Below the pieces are notes generated by a model. It did no database searches and had not been told where the DNA came from. It saw only the letters and a list, made by a program, of their open reading frames with translations. The translations under genes and the position numbers were made by a program. A DNA stretch of 64,000 nucleotides from Linnemannia hyalina (taxonomy: Eukaryota; Mortierellomycota; Mortierellomycetes; Mortierellales; Mortierellaceae), in NCBI GenBank assembly GCA_019671135.1, contig JAHRHY010000029.1:124001-188000 (forward strand), written 5' to 3'. Positions within the stretch are counted from its first letter, which is position 1. The number at the start of each line of letters is the position of its first letter. Below are positions 1 through 10,456 of this stretch, piece by piece.

Positions 1-1669
1 TCACCCGCGAACCCACAGAACTCCCAGCCGTCCCTGACTTCAAGGACGTCTTCAAACACCAAAAAACAGTATGCTCAGCACAAACCAACCTTCCCCTTGC
101 ACTTCAACTCGACAGCGAACTATCACCATTGACAATTTTCACACTCTTCTTCTCCGACCCGGTATTGACGGATTTGGCAGACAACACTAACGCATATGCA
201 GCATCAAAAGGAGCCGGCACAGGAGAGGGATCGCGCCAATGGGTAAAGACCACACCTGACGAACTGCGCACATTCCTCGGCATCATTGTCTACATGGGCA
301 TGTTCAGGCAGAACTCTGTCTCTGAGTATTGGTCAACCTTCTCTGAATGTCCTCAACACAACATCACTAACTTCATGTCCCTCGTCCGCTTCGAACAACC
401 GAAGCGTTTTTTTCGTGTCTCCAACCCCAACGAGCCTGAGCAACATTGGTTCTCAAAAGTAGAACCTCTTTCGACCAAACTCGCTACCGACTTCGCTCGT
501 TACTACGTTCTCTCCACCAATGTGTCCATCGACGAGATGATTGTTCGCTTTTCAGGAAGGAGTGCTCACACCGTACGCATGAAGGGTAAGCCTACCCCCG
601 GAAGGCTACAAGATTCTCGCTCTTTGTCAATCAGGATACACCTATTCCTTCCTCTACACCCCTCGCATCAAATCCATCATTGGCATAGACAGGATAAACG
701 AGCTTACTCCAACCTCTTCCGCTGTTGTTCGTCTCGCCAAATCACTCCCCTACAAGACTCGTCCATTCAACATCTACATGGACAACTATTTTCCAACATC
801 CCGCTTTTCAAGCACCTACGTGGACTCAACATCGGCGCATGTGGTACCACCCGCATCAACTCAGCCTGCTTCCCTGACACTTTGAAAGTGGGTAAGAGTG
901 AGAAACTACAATGGAATACCCTGACAGGAGTTGTTATCGACAAACAAGTTCTTGCCGTCGTTTGGATGGATAATGCACCCGTCACCATGCTGAGTACCAT
1001 CCACAAAATCAACACGGATGATGACTTCATTGAGCGTATTCGACGCTGCCCTCGCAACACTAGCACTAACGCAGCCAATGCTCGGGCAATATTCAATGGT
1101 AAGCCCAGAGCGGCACTCAAAATCCCCAAGTTGATTGATGACTACAACCACAACATGAATGGCGTCGATGTCAGTAACCAGTTCAGGGCATATTACAGCA
1201 CCCAATTAACCGTGTTCAGGACGTGGATGCCTCTCTTTTTTGGATTCTCGACACCACCATCGTCAACGCCTATCGAATCTATGTCGTCCAAAAAGGATCC
1301 CTTTCTCACAAAACTTTCTGTCTCAGGTTGGCATGGGATTTGATCAGGAAGGGAGCAGAAAGCAAACAGCACATGGACTACAGCAAACGGACACGAGTTC
1401 ACAGAGCCACCAAACCAGAACCAACCAAGAAGATATATGTTACCAAAAATTGCTCTGATCTGCCCACCATCCGTTTCACCCCAGGACCCCACTCACCCAT
1501 AATTCTCGACCAAAAATCCAACTGCTTGTTCTGTCGCTTCAGAGCCACTGTCTTCGACGACAAAAACCACGATAGAAAAACTCAAACAGTCATAGCCTAT
1601 GAGATCTGCAATGTTGCCTTGTGTATGTCAAAGGCCCGCAATTGCTTCAGAGAATTCCATAAATCGTAG
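1..1669 (+). pseudogene. piggyBac-family transposase pseudogene (5' end outside window)
   Basis: The frame is open from the window edge, so the element continues to the left. Recognisable piggyBac (DDE_Tnp_1_7) landmarks are the FLGIIVYMGM stretch, the YWS segment, SIDEMIVRFSGR (first catalytic Asp region), NIYMDNYF (second Asp, in a shifted frame), LRGLNIGACGTTR, MNGVDVSNQFRAYYS and a C-terminal Cys-rich tail with CLFC, CNVALC and CFREF. Coding is shifted by one base from about 600 to 790 and again near 1215, so at least three frameshifts break it. Catalytic positions can still be traced but no full protein can be made. No terminal repeat or TTAA duplication was identified; the left end is not in view. 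Confidence 0.88.
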
Positions 1670-2317
1670 TTGTAGTTGACACCATAACCAGTAATGAGAA
1701 GCACCCCTCTGATACTAATGCAAGATAATAACAGATATGAAGAACAAAAAAAAAAGGCCCCTAATGCCTAAAACACCCCTTTTCGGATTGGTAACATATG
1801 GCGGTGCATGTGACTAGCACGAATTTTTTGAATGTGTGAACGGTCAAGGGGTACAGGGTCACGCCAAAAAAAAAAAAAAGACCGCCTGTCGCGTCGCGTC
1901 GCTAGGGAGCAAATAAAATGTCCTTGGGCTGCCTTTTCCCACTCCAACACCTTTGCCAAGTTCGCTCATGGAATCCTAAGTGGACATCGTTGATCAGGAC
2001 AGAGATCCAAACCAGAGCTACACCTAGTCTTCTGTAAGTGCATCGCTCTCCGTCTATTGGCGTCAGCTTGGATGACCAATCAATACCAGGACCTCGCTAA
2101 CCCCATGGCCGACTTTACTTCATTCTGTCAACAGATCAACTGCTCACGCGCCAGAAACCTTGCCACAGTAAGCTGACTTTTTGTGATTGGCAGCCAACTT
2201 CCCACCCTTTAAACCATAAGGAATGTACTGACGTCATTGTCAACAAACAAAAAAACCAATTAGACTCAATCGACCAACTTCTGACATCCAATCACTGCGA
2301 CCTCCACCCCACCCCTC

Positions 2318-2352
<35 letters not shown>

Positions 2353-2486
2353 ACATCCGCACGGCTCACGCCCCTGCTTCATTAAGGTATTATCACGTTT
2401 CAAATCCGCCGACATTGTCCGCCCAATGTGGTGTTTGTTTCCATCTTCTGATGAGCTTTTCTTCATTCTTTCCTTTACAGTCAGTC
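1670..2486. repeat. Intergenic stretch with (CA)n microsatellite
   Basis: No supported gene lies between the piggyBac relic and the XPG-like gene. A CA dinucleotide run occupies 2319-2355. A short A-rich tract sits near 1746-1760 and another near 1867-1879. A pyrimidine-rich stretch ending in tcctttacag lies just before the ATG at 2487 and may be a 3' splice site of a 5' UTR intron or part of the promoter. Confidence 0.6.
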
Positions 2487-4109
2487 ATGGGCGTCAACGG
2501 ACTCCCAGGAGAGATAAAGAACGCGACGGGCATTGCGCCGGCGAAAATGAACGGCAAGGAATTTCACGTCGACATGAACGGTACCTACTACGGGTTGATG
2601 AAGGCGCGAGCCTACTCTGTCGTACAAAAGTACACGACCACGCTGACGCGCAACACCGAGCCCGCCAACCTGCACATGCCACAGATGGAGGATGCGCCAG
2701 AGCGACCCGAGTCGACAGACTCTGCCTCTCCAGACCCGAACGATGCCCAGGCGGACCTTCTGAGACGTGCGAACATGCTCTTTGGTCTCAAAGATAAGCT
2801 TGCTATGGTGACGAGTGGACCCAACAGCCCCGACTCTGTCGTCGTTGACAAAGATGGGATGTTACAGGATGGCACGGACCAACAGAGAGTTATGGTAATG
2901 AATCTTCTTGAGGACTGAATGCGGGATTTAGCATGGGTCCACTGGTGATTATTTACTTGATTAGTTAATTATCATTTGCTATATCGTCGTTTGCTTGAAA
3001 TAGTTCTTCGGTCACATTGCAGATGAACTGTACAGGAAGCTTTCTCAGTTCTGTACTCCCGAAGACGAATCTGTCACCCTTCACTTCGATGGAGAGCCAT
3101 CCATTCAGAAACAGGCGGAGCACCGAGCTCGCGACGACAAGCTGCGTAAGGGCACCGATGCACTTCACCAAACAATCGAACAAGCACGTGTAGTGGGTGG
3201 ATCTCGTCGAAAGGCTGCTTACAAACGGTGCAGGAATCTCTACAAGCCAACAATCGTAATTCAAGGAGAAGTTATAGCGGAGTTGATCAAAAAGTACGAC
3301 TGCCATGTATGCCTCTGCCGCTTTCAGTCGGATACTTGCATTGCTAAGCTTTGTGCCCAGTCTCTGAATCCCCAGGACATCATTGTTGTCTCCGGTGATT
3401 CGGACTTGATTTGTTTCGGGGCTGTGCCGAGAGTGTTGTATCCGATCGGCAAGTCAAGAGAGCTCACTCTTTTCGAAAAGGATGCGATTTTGGAGGTCCT
3501 CGATTTGCCTTCGGAGCGGCATTTACTACTCGCGGCTGTTGTGACGGGCAACGACTACACCCGGGGAGTGCCATATTTCGGGATCAAGAAGATCTGCGAG
3601 ATTATTCGGGAAATGGAGCTACCCGGCTCTGACGTCGAATCGTTTCGTTGGTACGTCCACGAGTTTCTCGTTCGAGTGCGACACCAGCTTCTTTCCGAGA
3701 GAGTCCCTCGGAAGAAACGAAAACGAATCGACTCGCAGCTATCGGTTACGGTTGACGACTTCGAGCATGCTTTATCTGCCTTTGTGGGCGTCCAGGAAGA
3801 TGCCGTATCCTCCGTTGATCAGAACCCACACCCTCAGCCTTTTACCAGTCAACAGCACACATCGATTGAGCAGGGAGGGCAGCGAGACTGTAATGCGCAC
3901 GAGATTGTCATGAGGGCACTGCTCGATCTTGAGTAACAGAAGGTTGCAGAGGCTCAGGCACGTGCGGCAATGGGATTCACACCACCGATGGAGGACAAGA
4001 AGCCGGCTCCCAAAACGAATGTAAATCGGACCAGGACAGCGAAAACGCAGCGAGCTCGCTGGAAGGCAGCGAAAAGGAACAGGAAACGTAAAGCATGGAG
4101 GAAATCCAA
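2487..4109 (+). CDS. XPG/FEN1-like nuclease module (copy 1), upstream part of a putative XPG-Fanzor gene
   Basis: Exon 1 is 2487-2894 (136 codons, starting MGVNGLPGEI like FEN1-family MGI.GL starts). The intron is 2895-3003 and exon 2 starts at 3004. Motifs run in XPG order: HVDMNGTYYGLM (N-region Asp), VTLHFDGEPS, FQSDTCIAKLC (I-region, with Asp where Glu pairs are usual), VSGDSDLICFG, and TGNDYTRGVPYFGIKKI (H2TH-like). The frame meets one TAA at 3934, then runs on through a basic tail rich in Lys/Arg to 4109. There a GTAAG donor opens a 92-nt intron (4110-4201) whose acceptor enters the Fanzor frame. The family cleaves flap or branched DNA. The expected outcome is either a truncated 447-codon product or, if the TAA is absent in relatives or read through, a fusion. 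Two diverged relatives lie at 8.8 and 13.7 kb. Confidence 0.8.
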
Positions 4110-4201
4110 GTAAGACAATGTCACATTGACGTCTCCGGGTTTGCATAAGTTATGGAGATGTTTCTAAGTCTCTCTAATATATTTTTTTTGTGGTTAATTA
4201 G

Positions 4202-6883
4202 GTTCAAGTCTCGCACTGACAATCAGGTTCGGTACCCTCCCCACAGGGTCAGTGATCCGTCGACAGCCACCCCTGTTTCTGATAATCAACTGTCGACAAT
4301 GTCCCCGTCACAACCAAAAAAGCGACCCGTCGACAAGCAGCCCAAGGCTGTTGAAGATTCGCCTTCAGCATCCTCGTCATCGTCGACAGACCGCTCGTCG
4401 AAGAACAAAAGACGGAAGGCGTCATCCAAGAAAAAACTCGCGAGACCACGCGACATCGATGCAACCCCAACAGCACCAAAACTTAAGGACGCTTTCAAGT
4501 TTGCTTTTCCGACGATAACCCAGACAGTTGGTTCCTTGAAAGGATGCCTGCGCCGTAGCCTTCGACCCCTCGGGATCTCTGATGACCAAGTCGACACCAT
4601 TGCGAGCCGCCTGGAGAAGGCCACGAGCCTGATCAATGAAGCTCGTCCCCACGTGTTCAGGATGATACAGCTGTTTTTACTGGAAGAAGTCACAACAGCG
4701 TTTAGCCCGCAAGGAGCCTCAGGGGAGACGAATGTCGATCTGCTGGACCTGGTGATGAACAAGGCTTCCGGTCAGATGTTCATCCGTGGATTAATGTCGT
4801 TGGCCTTGAATGGGAAGATTGTTGAGAAAAAGTGCAAGAAGTCCGAGTCCATCCGTGCTCGAGAGCTCACACAGAGGGTCTATGCCCGATACAAGACGAT
4901 CATTCCTCACTTTTCGCCCATTAACACTACCGACATCCCCCTGGGCGACATGCAGATGGAGTTTGGACTTGCCACGATGGTATGTCTCCACACACACTTC
5001 AGAAAGCTACCGTCTACTGTCACTGGAAAGGTATTTATTTCTTTCTTGTTTGAGTTATGTTTGATGCAATGTCAAAATGTTTTTCGTACTCTAACAATGT
5101 CTTACCCGCGCTTTTGTGTAGATGGTAAAACTGGGATGGAGCAAAGACATCATACCTCTCGTTGACGGAGACGTGCCTCCTGAAGCCCAACGACAGCAGG
5201 ACGACGACGCTCTAGACGAATCTCCAACGACTGAGCCCCTGGGATCAGACGAATATGCGGCCGACGACGACGGATGCTACAAGTTCAAGGCGGGCTTTCT
5301 CAGGGATTGGTGGGACCACTTACTCTCGCTACCTGCAGAGAAGCGACCTGTGTTCTGTCCTCAGCCGAAGCTTCGGGGTGCGTTTGTGATGATACCGGAG
5401 CGAGCAGTGTGGAGAATTCTATGGGGAGGAACTGCGAGGAACAATCCAGCCAAGACGATCGTGGAGACGATTTTGAGTCGCGCGGAGGCGTCGGATTGTG
5501 TTGATTCGGACTATGGAAAAGTGCTTGAGACGCTTTTCTATGGGCGAAGAAGACCCGTTGGCCACGACAACGACGGAGGACCAGACCTGAGACGGACACC
5601 CTACGCAAAACGGACGACAAGAATGGCAGAACTTGCGGAAGGTGATCCTTCTAGGTTTGGTTATCGGTCATTGCAGGACTACTGTAACAGGAAGCTGGCC
5701 TACCTTCGAGCTGCTGCGAACTGTCGGGATGAAGGAGTACCATGTACGCAATCACCGCCAGAGTTTCCCGCCAACCCCAGTACAAAATCACGCTATGCTT
5801 TGAACAATATGATTCGAAGTAACGGCTTGGAGCTGCAGGTCCTCGCCTACGACACCAAACACGAGCCACATGGAGCCCTGGATCCAGTCATGCGTATCGA
5901 AAAAGTCTTGCCTGATGAGGACGCTATCGCCAGGATATTCCAGGGAAAAATACCACAATGTCGCGGGTGGGACCCTGAGGAGTTGGTGACGGCGGCTTTA
6001 TGTCTGATCGAGCACGAACGTGAGTGGAATGGAGCACCAGACCCTGGGGATCAACCTGTGACCAACCTAATGATACGTCGAGCAGCTTTATACTCTCCCA
6101 CCACTGCAGCGCGATCCGAAAGAGAGAGAGTCAAAAACAGGAAGCTTCAAGTGGTGCCGGGCGAGAGTATCGATGGAGGAATTTGGGCGAGGGGTGTCGA
6201 TCCAAAGGGAGCCAGGACAGACGTACAGTCCATCCAGGAGATCGAAAGTTGTTTGCCCCCAAAAGGCCAAGTAACCGTGGAGGATTTCAAGGATGCTGTT
6301 CGTGTCAGAGTGTCTACAGAGCCCTTGCTTCGGGAGTTTGAAGGCTCACTACGCATGAAAAAAGCCGCCTGGGAGGAGAAGAAAGCCGTTCGTGCCGAAC
6401 TGGATATGGCTGTGGCTGCAATCCTGCGCTTTTGTGGACCGGAGCCGTGTCTTATTGCTATTGGCAACGGCAAGTTTCGAACGGGGATAAACTTGGCTTC
6501 CAAGCATGAGACATTACAGAGTCATTTTGCCAAGAAGGTACCGTCATTATGCCGCGACAAACAATTATTTACTTGCTCAATTGTCAACGTTATGCTATGG
6601 GACCATTCAATAACCGTCAATCTTCTATCTAACATAGGCGCGAGCACATGGCCACATTGTCGTTTTGGTTGATGAATATCTGTCCTCGACCGTTTGCCCA
6701 GCTTGCACTGCCCGAGGAGAGACCTCCAGGATGGCAAAGCCGACTTCAAGATCTTGTGTCTGCCTCGCCTGTGGTCGATGGATCAACAGGGACTCGGTTG
6801 GAGCTCACAACATTGCACTGATCGCTGAGCAATGGCTCTTCGATCAGTCTCGACCGATCTCTCTCCTTCGGCCCAGCGTTTAA
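4202..6883 (+). CDS. Fanzor1-type TnpB-like RNA-guided nuclease
   Basis: Exons are 4202-5030, 5122-6537 and 6638-6883, with introns in phase 0 after the first join. If translated alone, the ATG at 4299 gives 797 aa. Counting from there: a basic NLS-like region (KNKRRKASSKKKLARPR) near residues 33-49; RuvC-I Asp at about 488 in LQVLAYDTKHE; a RuvC-II-like strand CLIAIGNGKFRTG; the relocated Glu at about 729 in VLVDEYLSSTVC; a C4 zinc finger (CPAC then CLAC); and RuvC-III Asp at about 768 in NRDSVGAHNIALI. The Glu placed directly before the zinc finger is the hallmark of Fanzor rather than prokaryotic TnpB. All three acidic residues and the finger are present and the frame is undamaged. The family uses a guide RNA usually encoded at the 3' side of the gene. 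Confidence 0.9.
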
Positions 6884-6986
6884 CCTTCACAATTGTAAAG
6901 ACCCCGAACAGGTCATACCAAGTTATCCTTGTGACTGGCAACGGTCGAAGGGATACAGTGAAGACAGTGGTCTTATGACCTTTTTA
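6884..6986 (+). other. Fanzor 3' flank, candidate guide-RNA region
   Basis: This is the short stretch between the Fanzor stop and the MITE. Known Fanzor and TnpB loci encode the guide (omega) RNA across the end of the gene or just 3' of it, so this is where one would be expected. The segment 6959-6980 has an imperfect inverted counterpart at 7138-7160 inside the neighbouring MITE. The role is inferred from family knowledge only; no RNA structure was computed. Confidence 0.25.
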
Positions 6987-7455
6987 GAAAGTTTTCGCAG
7001 ACCTCATTTTTCCTTCGTTTCGTAGTCACAGTGGCTCATATTCAATTTATGTTGGTTGAAACGAAAGAAATCCTTCCCAAATTTCCTTCCGGGAAGGACA
7101 AACGGGAAGGATTTCTTTCGTCCCAAAAAGGCAGAAAGGTCATAAGACCACCGTCTTCAACTTTACAGCCATGGGAGGGGTCAGAAAGCCTATTTTCTTC
7201 TGACCGCAGCATGTGCGACTGAAAAATTCCTGCGAAACAACTCATTTTTCCTTCATTCAGTTTTCCTTCGTGGAGCTTTTTCAACGAAGGAAAATTGAAT
7301 CTGCGAAAATTTTCTTTTGGGACGAAAGAAATCCTTCCCAAATTTCCTTCCGCGAAGGAAAAACGAGAAGGATTTCTTTCGTCTCAACCCACATAAATTG
7401 AATATGAGCCACTTGACTACGAAACGATGGAAAAATGAAGTCTGCGAAAACTTTC
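6987..7455. mobile_element. 469-bp MITE with ~90-bp TIRs and TA target duplication
   Basis: Long terminal inverted repeats begin GAAAGTTTTCGCAGAC and end GTCTGCGAAAACTTTC. They match over roughly 90 bp with a few mismatches and are flanked by TA on both sides (6985-6986 and 7456-7457). Two further internal copies of a motif containing GAAAGAAATCCTTCCC face one another. There is no coding capacity. TA duplication and palindromic layout fit a Tc1/mariner-mobilised MITE. It lies 103 bp past the Fanzor stop. Confidence 0.88.
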
Positions 7456-7700
7456 TATTGTTCTGCCTGTCCATCTCGCTGACGTTTAAAAGTGAAGGAA
7501 AAGTGATAGGAAGATAAGTTGATATGGAAGTTCCTCTCGTGGTGGTTCCTCTTTTTTTATGTGACGGAGTGGGTGCTCTCTCAGCCTCTCTGTGTTTTTT
7601 TTGTAAATATGGAGAGGACCCTGCTCGCAGAATCAATAGTAGGGATAAATTTCGACCACAAAAAGTGGTCGAAAACAGACGAAGGGATAAAGATGATGGG

Positions 7701-8483
7701 CTAACACTTGACATAAGGCTTGTAGCGAATGAGCATGCGATTGTCTTCATAGTACCGGTGCTTGAACGTATTGACGTCGATATTGCAGACGGACTTGCGA
7801 TCCTGAAGAGCGAGTAGGGCCGACATCTGGACATCCTCGTGCTTTTTGTGGTACTGCAGCTCTGCTCCGTTTTCCCGGAGTTGCTGCTTCAAATAGTCGG
7901 TCTTGACCAAGAACAACGGCCCGCTGCTCCAAAAGAATCCATCCGCCTCACGCATCGCCCCAGCAAACTTGCAGTCGGATTTGATGAACGCGTCTACCAA
8001 ATCATCGAGGACATCCTTGGAGACAATTGTATCGTCGTCCAGTTTGACAATGACCTCGTTTTGATCCACTATTTGGGAGAAGCGGCCCGACTGAAGCCAC
8101 TCCTGCGCTTTGAGGCCGAGCTCATCATAGTCGTAATCCTTGCTCATCTTGACGTCGCACATCCGATCGGAGTTGGAGAGATCACAGACCTTGACCGCCT
8201 GAGTGACATGCCAGAGGACCGAGGCAAACGGACTAACAGTACATCCGAGATACATGTATATCCCATACATGCTGGTAGTAGGCTTGAGCGATGATGAGGA
8301 TCCCGTGGTGATCATGTGCAAGTCGCTGACTTCAAGGTCCAGTCTGTTCCTCCAGGTATAGTACTCAACTTCGATGTTGACAGTAGAGACGAGGACAATC
8401 ATTAGAATGACCGAACCGATGATGATCTTTTTCAGATGGCTTCGAGGCATCCAGTTTAGGGCTGACCAGGGGCTTGATCTCAT
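7701..8483 (-). CDS. GT31-like glycosyltransferase, type II membrane protein
   Basis: 260 aa, apparently intact. Residues 19-33 form one hydrophobic segment (IIIGSVILMIVLVST) after a short basic N-terminus, which predicts a Golgi/ER type II signal anchor. VIVKLDDDTIVSK (Asp149-151) fits the metal-binding DxD of beta-1,3-glycosyltransferases, and KHEDVQMS (215-222) fits the later EDV motif of GT31. The lumenal domain is short for GT31, so an unrecognised upstream exon is possible; the ATG at 8483 is the first in frame. The acceptor sugar cannot be told. Its 5' flank carries a tandem repeat and the gene is bracketed by a 23-bp inverted repeat. Confidence 0.7.
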   Translation of the reverse strand: MRSSPWSALNWMPRSHLKKIIIGSVILMIVLVSTVNIEVEYYTWRNRLDLEVSDLHMITTGSSSSLKPTTSMYGIYMYLGCTVSPFASVLWHVTQAVKVCDLSNSDRMCDVKMSKDYDYDELGLKAQEWLQSGRFSQIVDQNEVIVKLDDDTIVSKDVLDDLVDAFIKSDCKFAGAMREADGFFWSSGPLFLVKTDYLKQQLRENGAELQYHKKHEDVQMSALLALQDRKSVCNIDVNTFKHRYYEDNRMLIRYKPYVKC

Positions 8484-8518
8484 GATTGATATAGATGTAG
8501 TGCTGAAATAGGCGGCGT

Positions 8519-8612
8519 GGGAGTGAGGATGAGTTGCTGTCGAAGTGAGGATGAGTTGCTGTGGAAGTGAGGATGAGTTGTTGTGGAAGTGAGGATGAGT
8601 TGCTGTGGAAGT
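8519..8612. repeat. 22-bp tandem repeat, about four copies
   Basis: The unit contains GAAGTGAGGATGAGTTG followed by CTGTG and is repeated about four times with one or two changes per copy, directly upstream of the glycosyltransferase start. On the opposite strand the text (ccacagcaac tcatcctcac style) resembles the promoter-like stretch at 31.73-31.81 kb, suggesting a shared upstream sequence family. Confidence 0.75.
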
Positions 8613-8843
8613 GGAAGAATGAAAGTGGAGTGCTGGCGAAAAACACGTCTGGGCGCCAGGGTTTCAGGACAATGGGCGCATCAATTACGTCACCGAATTG
8701 ACAAATCGTACGCCAAACGCAAACTACGTCACCGAAGCGAGTAGGCGTGCGTTCTCCCGAAACCCAAATTCGATCGTCTGTTTTCGACCACTTTTTCAGA
8801 CGCCTCTCACTCAGAATAAAAGAGTGTGAATCAACCTCCATAA

Positions 8844-9330
8844 ATGAAATTGACTCCAAGACAGAAAGGAAAAAAAGAAGAGCGACTCGCTGGGAACGGA
8901 ATGAAGAAAGATCAGACCAAGAGATGCGAAGTCAACTTATCATCGATGTTTTTTGCGTTGGTGAACGCGCTGAGTTTCCATGAAACGGTGCAGTTCGTTG
9001 CAAAGTCGGCCCGACGTCATATGTCTAACCACGCAACAACATCGACACAGCAGACTTCATCCGGCCCAGAGCGAGCAACCGACGCCGATGACGCGGGCAT
9101 GTCTACTCACACAACAACATCTACACAGCAGGCTTCATGCAGTCCAAAACGAGCAGTTGACGTCGAGGATGAGGACATCGCCGACACTGCTTCCTCTAAC
9201 AAACGCCTCCGACCCCTCCAGCTCCGGCTCGTCGACTCTCGTTGAAGACATGCAACGATTGCTGGCGACACAGCCATCCCAGATTAGGTTCGACGAGAGT
9301 CCTCGTGATCTCCTTATTGCCTCTCTGCCC
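8844..9330 (+). pseudogene. XPG-like nuclease, N-terminal fragment (copy 3)
   Basis: The piece EVNLSSMFFALVNALSF aligns with VDFPAMFFALLNSRAF of the copy at 13.7 kb and with HVDMNGTYYGLM of the copy at 2.5 kb. It is followed by a Ser/Thr-rich linker and, after a change of frame near 9220, by LVEDMQRLLATQPSQI, which matches the end of exon 1 in the 13.7-kb copy. Nothing after that is recognisable as XPG, so only the first exon survives. It is a frameshifted 3'-truncated relic. Confidence 0.6.
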
Positions 9331-9776
9331 TCGAGATTCTATCTTGCCTTTCTCTTTATCGTGCTCAAAAGATAACAAATCAACGCGTAATGTCTCTCAA
9401 CACGACGCATCCATTGCCTCTATCGCACTTAATTTTTTGAAATGCTCCGATCTCTCATCACTTTCCCTCAATGCAAGTAATGCTTGGATATCGTAGGTAA
9501 CCATAATTTTCTCAGTCACAACTCAGCTCTCATGTTCACTTCCTCTTCCCACTTCCTGCTCTTTCCACCCCTTCGTCTCTTCTTCAACTGCAACACGGTC
9601 AACGATCGCCTCCATTTTGACTATTCCTATCCACATCCCTTCACGCACCAGTATCACCACCCGAGTCTGTCTCTTCAACCCAATCCCGCTGCTCTAGCCT
9701 CACCCCACACGTCCTTCATCTCCAGTCACTACCACCCCAGCAAAACCACCCGCAAGTTACCACCAACACCAGCACC
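9331..9776. other. Intergenic, pyrimidine-rich upstream region of the promethin-like gene
   Basis: No supported gene. From about 9520 the top strand is strongly C/T-rich (many CTTC and CACC runs) up to the ATG at 9777, as is common for fungal promoters and 5' leaders. No TATA element was recognised with confidence. Confidence 0.5.
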
Positions 9777-10456
9777 ATGGCCACAACGAACATCGAGCGA
9801 AAAGTCGACCAAGCCCGGAACGCCGCCCATAAAGCCCCCCAGATCGTCGCCAGCAAAGCTCAATCGGCACTGGAGTCTGTCAACTAGATGGGTATAGTCC
9901 AGCACTATGTTTTCCCTCCCGCGGGATACCTCAAGAATCTATATGTCCAAGCCCCCACCAGTGTCAAGATTGGGGTCGTTGGGTTTGGAGCCATGTCGGC
10001 TTTTCCTCTGGGCTGCTTCATGGGCTTCATGGGGTTTGTCACCCTTGGGTCCTTGATTGTTGGAGGGATTGGATTTACCATTGTTGAAGTGAGATATGTT
10101 TCTTTGGCACAATGACAATGATGATACGCACTCGAATACCAAAACCTGATAGACGAAACTGATCCGAAACTCCTTACCCTAACCCATCATCATCTACATG
10201 TGCCAATCATCACCTTATCTCTGTTTAGGTAGGATTCGCAATTTTCAGCTTGGTTTTCCTGCTCCCAGCCTTGGGAGTCTCGCTGCTGGTTGCCTGCGGC
10301 GTCGGGTTGGTCAGCATGGTCGCCTATGTCGGGTACCTCATTTCCTGTGCAGTCCTGAGTATGACCTGGGGACATGGTGACTTGCGCAAGGCTAAGCGAC
10401 AGATCCGGGAGGCCAAGCAGAGGGCTAATAAGGGCGGTCGACGAGCCAACGGCTAA
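9777..10456 (+). CDS. Promethin/LDAF1-like lipid-droplet membrane protein
   Basis: Two coding exons, 9888-10088 and 10229-10456, joined by a 140-nt GT-AG intron in phase 0, give 142 aa. Two long hydrophobic hairpin-type segments (KIGVVGFGAMSAFPLG onward, and AIFSLVFLLPALGVSLLVA onward) are followed by a basic tail (KAKRQIREAKQRANKGGRR). This fits the promethin family, which works with seipin at sites of lipid-droplet formation. Upstream and in the same frame, an ATG at 9777 opens 36 codons with an amphipathic-helix look (NIERKVDQARNAAHKAPQIV), ending in TAG at 9885 immediately before the ATG at 9888. The first segment is either a uORF or the true N-terminus cut by a nonsense codon. An oleosin-like or other membrane hairpin protein is the alternative. 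Confidence 0.6.

Larger units (their letters stand above)
7660..8796. repeat. 23-bp perfect inverted repeat bracketing the glycosyltransferase gene
   Basis: The 23 bases at 7660-7682 recur as an exact reverse complement at 8774-8796. The core reads TCGTCTGTTTTCGACCAC on the right copy. They flank the glycosyltransferase gene and its 5' tandem repeat. The left copy also forms its own small hairpin with the bases just before it. The pair could be terminal repeats of a small element that carries the gene or a shared regulatory motif; no clear target duplication was seen. Confidence 0.55.

Noticed and set aside
2319..2355. CRISPR-like or regulatory array
   Set aside because: Simple CA microsatellite; no CRISPR array exists in this window, as expected for a fungus.
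4110..4298. Separate start of the Fanzor gene at the ATG at 4152
   Set aside because: That ATG lies inside what looks like a normal intron; the ATG at 4299 or the spliced entry at 4202 fits better.
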